Of a DNA stretch of 5,013 nucleotides, positions 1 to 5,013 are shown one piece after another; the first letter of the stretch is position 1, and each line of letters starts with the position of its first letter. The position numbers and the translations under genes are program-made. A model generated the notes under the pieces. That model saw only the letters and a program-made list of their open reading frames with translations, had not been told where the DNA came from and did no database searches. The DNA comes from Alphaproteobacteria bacterium (GTDB taxonomy: Bacteria > Pseudomonadota > Alphaproteobacteria > UBA2136 > JALTLI01). The stretch is from contig JALTLI010000093.1 in NCBI GenBank assembly GCA_027005635.1, forward strand, positions 1 through 5,013, in the 5' to 3' direction.

Positions 1-1573
1 TTTGTACTTCGCTATCAGATGCTTTAACCTGAATAAGCCTACGAATTTCATCACTAATAACTAGTATTTCAAAAATACCACTTCTGCCTTTGTAACCTGT
101 TGGGCAATCATCTGTTGAAACTGCATTAAATAATGTAATTTTTTTAGGTCTGATATTTGCTGGTAACTCATCAAAAAGTTTTAATGTTTCTGCGTCTATC
201 TCTCTTGGTTGTTTTGTTTTAGGATTAAGAGTACGTATCATACGTTGAGCAATAACTCCACGTAAAGAACTGGCAACTAAAAATGGTTCAATCCCCATTT
301 CAAGTAGTCTTGTAACTGTTGCAGGTGCCGAATTAGTATGGATTGTAGAAAGTACCAAATGACCAGTTAATGATGATTCAATAGCAATTTCTGCAGTTTC
401 TAAATCACGGGTTTCACCAATTACTACCACATCTGGATCTTGACGTAAAATAGAACGCAAACCAGCGGCAAAAGTCATACCTATTTTGGTATTAACAGGT
501 ATTTGCCCTAAACCTTCTAGAGCATATTCAACTGGATCTTCAATTGTTACAATATTTTTATCTGGAGTGTTAATTTCTTGTAGACCTGCATATAAAGTAG
601 ATGTTTTACCGCTACCAGTAGGCCCTGCCACAAATAAAATACCATTTGGCAAACCAAAAAACTCAGTTATAGTTGCTAGTTGAGTTTTTCTTAAACCAAT
701 TTTATTTAGCTTACGGATACCTTCTTGTTGACCAAGCAAACGCAGAACAATTCTTTCTCCGTGTTGTGTAGGAAGTGTTGAAACACGAATATCTGTTTCC
801 TTACCAGCCAATTTAATTTTAATTCTACCATCTTGGGGCAAGCGTTTTTCGGCTATATCAAGTTCTGCCATAATTTTTAATCTTGCGCTCATGGCGGCGT
901 GTAATTGCTTAGAAGGAGTAACAACAGTATGCATAACACCATCAACTCTAAAACGAACACTAACTTGTTTTTCAAATGGCTCTATGTGGATATCTGATGC
1001 TCCATCTTTAATTGCCTGAGAAAGAATAGTATTAATAAGTTTAATTATTGGCGCATCGTTATCACTATCAAGCAAATCTTCTGGCTCTTTAAGTTTTTCT
1101 GTCATAGATGCAAGATCACTTTCTTCTTCCACTTGCTCCATTACATCTGAGGCTTTAGTACTTCCTTTATCCCATGTAGCATTTATTAAGGCTAATAAAT
1201 CTTCCTCTTCCATATAGTTTACAATAGTATTTTTACCTGTAAATCTAGCGTAATCGTCTACAATTGCTAATGATTTTTCTGGCGATGCAATTGCAATAAC
1301 TACACCTTCTGGTGTTTCTTCTAGCGGTAAGCATAAATAATTTTTTGCCATAGCAAATGTTATCGGGTGAATAACTTCTTTGCTAATTTCTTTTGGTTTT
1401 TTAGCAATTGGAATACCTAAGTATTCTGCTGCAACTTTTGTTGCTTTAGCTGTCCATTTTTTATTTTTACGTAAGTTATTATTAATTTGTTGAAAAGATA
1501 GATTTTTATCACAAGTAAAATTAACACCTAATTTACTAGCCAGAAAATCAGAGTAATTTTGCGATGTCATCAT
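1..1573 (-). CDS. gspE: T2SS assembly ATPase GspE (3' end beyond window)
   Basis: This encodes the cytoplasmic hexameric ATPase that powers pseudopilus assembly in type II secretion and docks on GspL at the inner membrane. The frame is open from an ATG-ATG pair at 1573/1570 to the window edge, giving 524 complete codons; the end of the C-terminal domain is missing. An N1E-like GspL-binding domain covers about residues 40-135, followed by an acidic linker at about 144-172. The ATPase core has Walker A GPTGSGKTST (317-326), the Asp box IVTIEDPVEY (341-350), Walker B DPDVVVIGETRD (379-390) and the His box SLTGHLVLSTIHTN (401-414). The N2E motif GASDIHIEP is at 191-199. The tetracysteine zinc module expected after QRMIRT (443-448) is absent: only Cys490 remains, in DCPTGYKGRSGIFE. 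The gene starts 13 bp after gspD, behind a modest AGG ribosome binding site, so the two are almost certainly co-transcribed. PilB is less likely because of the gspD neighbour and the overall motif pattern. Confidence 0.95.
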   Translation of the reverse strand, partial: MMTSQNYSDFLASKLGVNFTCDKNLSFQQINNNLRKNKKWTAKATKVAAEYLGIPIAKKPKEISKEVIHPITFAMAKNYLCLPLEETPEGVVIAIASPEKSLAIVDDYARFTGKNTIVNYMEEEDLLALINATWDKGSTKASDVMEQVEEESDLASMTEKLKEPEDLLDSDNDAPIIKLINTILSQAIKDGASDIHIEPFEKQVSVRFRVDGVMHTVVTPSKQLHAAMSARLKIMAELDIAEKRLPQDGRIKIKLAGKETDIRVSTLPTQHGERIVLRLLGQQEGIRKLNKIGLRKTQLATITEFFGLPNGILFVAGPTGSGKTSTLYAGLQEINTPDKNIVTIEDPVEYALEGLGQIPVNTKIGMTFAAGLRSILRQDPDVVVIGETRDLETAEIAIESSLTGHLVLSTIHTNSAPATVTRLLEMGIEPFLVASSLRGVIAQRMIRTLNPKTKQPREIDAETLKLFDELPANIRPKKITLFNAVSTDDCPTGYKGRSGIFEILVISDEIRRLIQVKASDSEVQ

Positions 1574-1586
1574 ATTTCAACCTACT

Positions 1587-3446
1587 TTATTTTAATACGA
1601 CTCTAGATGGAGATGTTGTTTCAAAATGATAAGGCTCAGCACTTGTTTGTTCACCTATATTTTCACTTTTTTTAGTTTTATCATCTTTTTTATCTTCATC
1701 TTTTTTATTTGGATAGCGCATATCTTCTGGCACCATATCAGATTCCCCATGCATAGGAACATCAACAAATCTGCTACCAGGAAGAGGATCTTTTAACTGT
1801 AGTTCACGCATTTGTATATATTTATCTTTGGTAATTTTATCCATATCACCGTAAGCATTAATAATACGTGGTTTAATGAAAATCATAAGGTTTGTTTTAG
1901 CATTTTGTACGCTTGTATTTCTAAATAGTTCTCCAAAACCAAACATATTTGCAAGGCATGGAACCTGAGAAACATTATGAGTAATATCATCACGAATTAA
2001 GCCACCTAAAGCAATAAGTTTTTCATCTGGAACTACTACAGTTGTTTTAATTGAACGTTTACGTGTAATAAGATCAGCAGCATTAGTATTAGAACTTTGA
2101 TTAGAAATAGAAGATATTTCTTGATAAATACTCATTCTAACAAAGCCATTTTCACTTATTTGAGGACGAATACGTAAAGTTAAACCAACATCTTGTCTTT
2201 GAATAGTTTGAAATGGATTATTATTAGCACCGCCACCACCACTTGTAGTAAAACTACCTGTAATAAAGGGTACGTTATCACCAACAATAATTTCAGATTC
2301 TTCGTTATCTAGGGTTAAAATTTGCGGGGTTGATAAAATATTAACGTTAGAATCAGATTTTAAAGCCTTAAGCAAAAAGCCAACATTGGTAAATTCCTGA
2401 CCTCTAAATGTAATATTACCACCAGCAAGACCAAAAGCAAAACCTTGCGGTAAAGCTAACGGGTTTTCACTTAAATTAGCAATATCACTACCAAAAGTTT
2501 GCCCGCCAAAAGGGGTAATACCAGTTGAAGTACTTAAGTTAGCAGAGCTCCTCCATTCCACACCAAATTGATCAGCAACATCGGCTGAAACTTCCATAAT
2601 TAAAGCTTCAATATAAACTTGTAAACGGCGGATATCTAGGCGATTGATAGTATCTTTTAGAACTGTCATATCACTTGGTTCAGCAGAAAGAATTAATGAG
2701 TTTGTGCTTTCATCTGCAACTACTGCCACATGAGAACGAAAAGCTGCCAAAGTATTTTCTTCTGCTGCTGCGCCATCTTTACCAGCATTTTTAATCATAG
2801 AATTTATAACTGTAGCAAGTGATTTAGCCTCAGCATTTTTAAGGTAAAATATTGCAATAGAACGAGAATTTTGATCTACGTCGGTATCTAGTTTTTCAAT
2901 TAAGGCATTAACTCTTTGAACATTTGCGTAATTTTCAGTTAGAACTAAGGTATTTGCAGGTAAGTAAGCACTTAAAGTTGCATCACGAGAAAGAAGAGGA
3001 TTTAAAACAGGAATAATAGTATTTGCACTAATATGTTTTAGGCGAATAAGTTGGGTAACAACTTCACCTGGGCGGTTGGTATCTTCTTTGGTTATAACAT
3101 CAACTGGTGATTTACCAGCTTCAGAAAGTGAAGAAATTCGTAAAACATTTCCCGCAGGAATAATTGCATAACCACTAGCTGCAAGTAAGTTTTCAAAAGT
3201 TGCTAACGCTTCACTAACTGGTAATGGACGAGGGCTAATAATGGTAACTTTACCTACAACTTTGTTATCCACAATAAAGTTTTTACCTGTAGCTTCTGCC
3301 ATAAATCTAATTAAATTGCGTATTTCAACATCTTCAAAATCCAAGGTAATAGTTTCATCAGTATTTACTACTTCTGCACTTACAGAGAAAGATGTTATTG
3401 AGAAAATAACAGCTAAACTAATTATTATGTGGCATATTTTATTCAT
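1587..3446 (-). CDS. gspD: T2SS outer-membrane secretin GspD
   Basis: This 619-residue protein would form the multimeric outer-membrane channel through which folded T2SS substrates leave the cell. A Sec signal peptide with a hydrophobic core (about residues 6-20) likely ends at SVSA|E (24/25). It is not a lipoprotein signal: Cys5 precedes the core. The N0/STN domain spans about 30-105 (TITLDFEDVEIRNLIRFMAE). One secretin_N repeat follows at about 129-188 and a second at about 195-271. The second runs directly into DIRRLQVYIEALIMEV and the beta-barrel secretin domain (about 272-530), with NILSTPQILTLDNEESEIIV, VPFITGS and QDVGLTLRIRPQI. A Gly/Asn loop (403-410) follows the VPFITGS gate strand. 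GspDs such as PulD (about 660 residues) have three such repeats after N0; here only two are visible. The C-terminal 80 residues are Lys/Asp/Glu-rich and could hold a pilotin-binding tail. Start at 3446 is fixed by the signal peptide; the ribosome binding site is weak. PilQ is unlikely: no AMIN domain and gspE follows. Confidence 0.96.
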   Translation of the reverse strand: MNKICHIIISLAVIFSITSFSVSAEVVNTDETITLDFEDVEIRNLIRFMAEATGKNFIVDNKVVGKVTIISPRPLPVSEALATFENLLAASGYAIIPAGNVLRISSLSEAGKSPVDVITKEDTNRPGEVVTQLIRLKHISANTIIPVLNPLLSRDATLSAYLPANTLVLTENYANVQRVNALIEKLDTDVDQNSRSIAIFYLKNAEAKSLATVINSMIKNAGKDGAAAEENTLAAFRSHVAVVADESTNSLILSAEPSDMTVLKDTINRLDIRRLQVYIEALIMEVSADVADQFGVEWRSSANLSTSTGITPFGGQTFGSDIANLSENPLALPQGFAFGLAGGNITFRGQEFTNVGFLLKALKSDSNVNILSTPQILTLDNEESEIIVGDNVPFITGSFTTSGGGGANNNPFQTIQRQDVGLTLRIRPQISENGFVRMSIYQEISSISNQSSNTNAADLITRKRSIKTTVVVPDEKLIALGGLIRDDITHNVSQVPCLANMFGFGELFRNTSVQNAKTNLMIFIKPRIINAYGDMDKITKDKYIQMRELQLKDPLPGSRFVDVPMHGESDMVPEDMRYPNKKDEDKKDDKTKKSENIGEQTSAEPYHFETTSPSRVVLK

Positions 3447-3466
3447 TGGCTTCTTGCTCTTAGGTT

Positions 3467-3510
3467 TATATTATTTATAATAAATTATTAGTAAATTGAA
3501 CCTTACGCAA
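3467..3510 (-). promoter_or_regulatory. Candidate gspD-gspE promoter
   Basis: Between the terminator and gspD the minus strand carries TTTACT (3490-3495) and, 16 bases on, TAATAT (3468-3473), a plausible sigma-70 pair. A second pair is TTGCGT (3505-3510) and TAATTT (3482-3487), spaced 17. The region is so AT-rich that such boxes arise by chance. The main support is context: a terminator upstream means gspD needs its own start. Confidence 0.3.
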
Positions 3511-3549
3511 ATATACATCTTTTTGCAACTTTTATATGATTTTAAACAT

Positions 3550-3580
3550 AAAAAAAGCTCCAGAAATTCCAGAGCTTTTA
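3550..3580 (-). terminator. Rho-independent terminator after the 3596-3982 gene
   Basis: Read on the minus strand, AAAAGCTC (3572-3579) and GAGCTTTT (3553-3560) form a perfect 8-bp stem with an 11-base loop. The downstream arm continues into an uninterrupted run of seven T (3550-3556). It begins 16 bases after the stop codon of the unknown gene, so it should end the rfbC/unknown-gene transcript and insulate gspD. On the plus strand the T run is interrupted (TTTTACCTTTT), so termination in that direction would be weaker, and no plus-strand gene needs it. Confidence 0.85.
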
Positions 3581-3595
3581 CCTTTTGTTTAATCG

Positions 3596-3982
3596 CTACA
3601 CTTTTTTAATACTAGGGTTTCCACCTAAAATAACAATAATATGATTATTTAAAATAACCTTAGTATTTAGCGATATTTCAATTACATCTTTTAATTCAGC
3701 CAATAAAAAAGATGAATTAATATTCACGTTATATAAAAAGTATGTAATAAAATAATTACTTAAATATAAGCTTACCCCTTTTATTAACTTATCTTTTTGA
3801 TTTTGGCTTAACTTTTTGGGTATCTTAATACATTTATCAGCAACCAAATTTGCACATTTATCAGATAATTTTTTACATGCATTAACTTTTTTGGTGTAAT
3901 CAGCATGTTCTTTAAAGCTAACTATATGCGGGTCTACCCGATGTAAATTAGATGATTTTTTCATACGCATTTCATTTCTCAT
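3596..3982 (-). CDS. Hypothetical protein, 128 residues, Lys-rich N-terminal half
   Basis: I do not recognise this family. The gene is credible because GAGGAAAG (3987-3994) is well placed before the ATG at 3982, a terminator follows its stop, and the frame fills the gap between two other genes. Internal ATGs at codons 5 and 7 lack a better ribosome binding site. The N-terminal half is basic and contains three cysteines (C36, C43, C51) in KKVNACKKLSDKCANLVADKC, spaced 7 and 8 residues apart. The middle (about 72-84, VSLYLSNYFITYF) is aromatic and hydrophobic. The end alternates hydrophobic residues (VILNNHIIVILGG), suggesting beta strands. There is no signal peptide and no convincing transmembrane helix, so it is probably cytoplasmic. 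It lies 32 bp downstream of the rfbC stop and is likely read from the same promoter, so the element in rfbC could reduce its expression. No function can be assigned. Confidence 0.7.
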   Translation of the reverse strand: MRNEMRMKKSSNLHRVDPHIVSFKEHADYTKKVNACKKLSDKCANLVADKCIKIPKKLSQNQKDKLIKGVSLYLSNYFITYFLYNVNINSSFLLAELKDVIEISLNTKVILNNHIIVILGGNPSIKKV

Positions 3983-3986
3983 TTTA

Positions 3987-3994
3987 CTTTCCTC
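3987..3994 (-). promoter_or_regulatory. Ribosome binding site of the 128-residue gene
   Basis: The minus strand reads GAGGAAAG, with AGGA seven bases before the ATG at 3982. This is one of the better Shine-Dalgarno matches in the window. It favours this start over the in-frame ATGs at codons 5 and 7, and it supports the gene being real. Confidence 0.65.
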
Positions 3995-4382
3995 ATAAAG
4001 GTAAATATAAATTATTAATAAATAAAATCATGACAATCTTTTAAAGCTTGCAACTCTTCATCACGTGGCAAAGCTTGGATATTATCCATCTGCCAATTTA
4101 TAGCAATATCTTCATCATTATAATGAATACCACTTTCTGCATCTGGGTTATAATATTTATTAACCAGAAAATAGACCAATGAATCTTCTTTGCTTAAAGT
4201 TAAAAAGCCATGAGCAAACCCTTCTGGAATATACACTTGCTTTCTATTTTCAGCATTTAATATTACTGCAGAAAACTTACCAAAAGTAGGTGAGCCTCTG
4301 CGTATATCAACAGCAATATCCAAAATTTCACCAACTGCGCACCACAATAACTTTGCTTGTGCGTCTTCACCTTTTTGGTAGT

Positions 4383-4411
4383 TTATAGCAATTCAACTCA
4401 ACATTTACCCA
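4383..4411. repeat. Left terminal inverted repeat of the MITE
   Basis: These 29 bases are the exact reverse complement of 4641-4669. The outermost three (TTA) include the TA target duplication plus one flanking base, so the element's own repeat is 26 bp from 4386. Beyond 4411 one mismatch and three more matching bases follow before similarity ends. Confidence 0.97.
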
Positions 4412-4424
4412 ATGGTGACGAGCA

Positions 4425-4519
4425 AAAAAGCCATAACGCAGTGTTCATTACTATTTTGACGAGTAGGGACATGGTTTATCCCATATCACGCTTGGCAAAA
4501 TAGTAATGAATGGCTTTTT
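4425..4519. repeat. Internal inverted repeat of the MITE (bulged hairpin)
   Basis: Bases 4444-4458 (TTCATTACTATTTTG) pair perfectly with 4496-4510. The stem continues as 4425-4433 (AAAAAGCCA) with 4511-4519 after a 10-base bulge at 4434-4443. This gives 24 paired positions around a 37-base loop. Without the bulge the stem would be continuous, so the left arm may have gained ten bases or the right arm lost them. Confidence 0.85.
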
Positions 4520-4592
4520 AGCCGTCATCCTAAGGACAGGGGCAAAAAACGTGATAAATCTCTTTGCTCATCAGTCTTATGGGGTAAACCAT
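4471..4592. repeat. Second internal inverted repeat of the MITE
   Basis: Bases 4471-4485 (ATGGTTTATCCCATA) and 4578-4592 (TATGGGGTAAACCAT) are complementary at 14 of 15 positions. The exception would be a T-G or U-G wobble. The left arm lies in the loop of the 4425-4519 hairpin and the right arm lies outside it, so the two structures interlock rather than nest. Confidence 0.75.
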
Positions 4593-4640
4593 ACTCCTTC
4601 TTCACAAATAAATTTTTCATCGTTTTTTGACTCCTGCCAA

Positions 4641-4669
4641 TGGGTAAATGTTGAGTTGAATTGCTATAA
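4641..4669. repeat. Right terminal inverted repeat of the MITE
   Basis: This is the exact reverse complement of 4383-4411. It begins TGGGTAAATG and ends TTGCTATAA. Read on the minus strand it supplies the TAG stop that truncates RfbC. The perfect identity of the two ends argues that the insertion is young or the ends are still under selection for mobility. Confidence 0.97.
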
Positions 4670-4870
4670 CCCACGCACCCAACCATGAGACGTAATTGCT
4701 TCATTTATTTGTGGGATTAAATCTAGCTTTTTTTCAAGAGTTCCCTCTAATTTTTGGTGATTATAAGTTTCTCTAAAACTTCCACGTTCATCTGGGAATA
4801 TTTGAGGTTCAAGAACCACAACATCAGAAAGATTAGTTTTAACAAGTTTTATATTGGAAGGCATTTTATT

Positions 4871-4876
4871 ATCCTT
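4871..4876 (-). promoter_or_regulatory. Ribosome binding site of rfbC
   Basis: The minus strand reads AAGGAT six bases before the ATG at 4864. It supports that start, which also gives the normal RmlC N-terminus ahead of the conserved FPDERG motif. Confidence 0.65.
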
Positions 4877-4919
4877 AAATATTTATGAAAAGATTAGGTT
4901 TTAGAAAAATTCTAAGCAA

Positions 4920-4966
4920 AATATAACCTTAAATTTAAGTATAGTAAACAAAATTGATCAAATAAA
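4920..4966 (-). promoter_or_regulatory. Candidate rfbC promoter with central palindrome
   Basis: Two overlapping sigma-70-like pairs lie on the minus strand, each with a 17-base spacer: TTTACT (4943-4948) with TATATT (4920-4925), and TTTATT (4961-4966) with TATACT (4938-4943). A perfect 12-bp palindrome, CTTAAATTTAAG (4928-4939), occupies the spacer of the first and touches the -10 box of the second, where a repressor could bind. A small inverted repeat, TTAGAA-AAA-TTCTAA (4901-4915), follows in the likely leader. AT richness makes each item weak alone. The rest of 4865-5013 holds no gene I can see. Confidence 0.35.
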
Positions 4967-5013
4967 AGATAATAAAGCATTAACTTCAATATTTGATAAA
5001 ATAAGTAACACAC

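Larger units (their letters stand above)
4384..4668. mobile_element. MITE-like element, about 281 bp, TA-flanked, inserted in rfbC
   Basis: The element proper runs 4386-4666, with TA on each side (4384-4385 and 4667-4668) as target-site duplication. Its ends are perfect 26-bp inverted repeats beginning TAGCAATTCAACTCAAC. TA duplication is the signature of IS630/Tc1-mariner transposases, so this is probably a non-autonomous relative moved in trans by such an enzyme. That family assignment is inferred from the target site and ends only. No frame inside resembles a DDE transposase; the longest, 60 codons on the plus strand from 4506, runs through the right repeat into rfbC. The interior consists largely of further inverted repeats. 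The net insertion of 283 bp is not a multiple of three, and its first codons include a stop, so it destroys rfbC rather than adding an in-frame segment as Rickettsia palindromic elements can. Confidence 0.88.
4015..4864 (-). pseudogene. rfbC: dTDP-4-dehydrorhamnose 3,5-epimerase RfbC/RmlC, split by an inserted element
   Basis: The intact enzyme is a cytoplasmic cupin that epimerises dTDP-4-keto-6-deoxyglucose on the way to dTDP-L-rhamnose for surface polysaccharide. The 5' part (4864 down to about 4669) encodes MPSNIKLVKTNLSDVVVLEP, then FPDERGSFRETYN and SHGWVRGL. It meets TAG as soon as it enters the element, giving a 66-residue product. The 3' part (4383 to 4015) continues NYQKGEDAQAKLLWCAVGEI, DIRRGSPTFG, IPEGFAHGF and YYNPDAE through NDEDIAINW to TAA. 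Removing the element and one TA joins the parts in frame as RGL-NYQ, giving 188 residues, the usual size for RmlC. At the catalytic His of the family motif RGLHYQ/RGLHFQ the rebuilt codon is AAC (Asn), so an extra change has occurred or the site was already altered. Both fragments remain well conserved, suggesting a recent insertion. AAGGAT (4871-4876) is the ribosome binding site. The 3' piece has only TTG-type starts and is unlikely to be translated usefully. Confidence 0.9.

Noticed and set aside
486..683. Plus-strand open frame of 65 codons
   Set aside because: It lies antisense within the Walker A region of gspE, has no homology I can see, and is a shadow of a highly conserved gene.
1..3446. 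Type IV pilus genes pilB/pilQ instead of gspE/gspD
   Set aside because: The secretin lacks an AMIN domain, its motifs match GspD, and the secretin-ATPase order is that of gsp operons.
3241..3480. Plus-strand open frame of 79 codons overlapping the start of gspD
   Set aside because: It is antisense to the GspD signal peptide and N0 domain. Its hydrophobic end merely mirrors AT-rich leader sequence.
4015..4347. 3' part of rfbC as an independent cupin gene from a TTG start
   Set aside because: The start falls mid-domain within RmlC, no clear ribosome binding site is properly spaced, and the upstream residues continue the RmlC alignment to the insertion.
4383..4669. In-frame palindromic element of the Rickettsia RPE kind
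   Set aside because: The insertion length is not a multiple of three and it brings a stop codon at once, so it cannot be translated as part of RfbC.
4383..4669. CRISPR array or attachment site
   Set aside because: The repeats are one inverted pair with a TA duplication, not regularly spaced direct repeats, and no integrase or cas gene is present.
4506..4688. Plus-strand 60-codon frame within the MITE as a transposase remnant
   Set aside because: It shows no DDE-type motif and reads through the right terminal repeat into antisense rfbC, so it is a by-product of the repeat.

Overview
The window comes from an AT-rich bacterium, roughly one third G+C by eye. It has a two-membrane envelope, because it encodes the outer-membrane secretin and the assembly ATPase of a type II secretion system (T2SS). 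A small palindromic transposable element has broken a nucleotide-sugar gene. AT richness, short intergenic spaces and a disrupted gene would fit a host-associated proteobacterium, perhaps an alphaproteobacterium. No marker gene here settles the taxonomy, so this is a weak inference.

All genes lie on the minus strand, so transcription runs from high to low coordinates. From the right: an AT-rich leader with promoter-like boxes (4865-5013); rfbC/rmlC for dTDP-4-dehydrorhamnose 3,5-epimerase (4015-4864), split by an insertion of about 281 bp; a 128-codon gene of unknown function (3596-3982), 32 bp downstream of rfbC and with its own good ribosome binding site; a rho-independent terminator (3550-3580); the gspD leader (3447-3549); gspD (1587-3446); and gspE, starting 13 bp after gspD and running off the left edge at position 1.

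The terminator divides the window into two transcription units. The right-hand unit is a surface-sugar gene, now a pseudogene, plus an unknown small protein. The left-hand unit is the T2SS pair. GspD forms the outer-membrane gate, and GspE is the cytoplasmic hexameric ATPase that drives pseudopilus assembly. The usual gspC is not upstream of gspD. GspD appears to lack one of its three periplasmic secretin repeats, and GspE lacks the usual tetracysteine zinc module. Together these suggest a streamlined T2SS.

The clearest unusual feature is the element inside rfbC. It has perfect 26-bp terminal inverted repeats flanked by TA on both sides. Removing it with one TA rejoins the rfbC frame exactly. 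Its interior is built from further, mutually competing inverted repeats and encodes no recognisable transposase. It looks like a MITE of the IS630/Tc1-mariner type. I see no CRISPR array, tRNA, rRNA, complete IS element or defence system.
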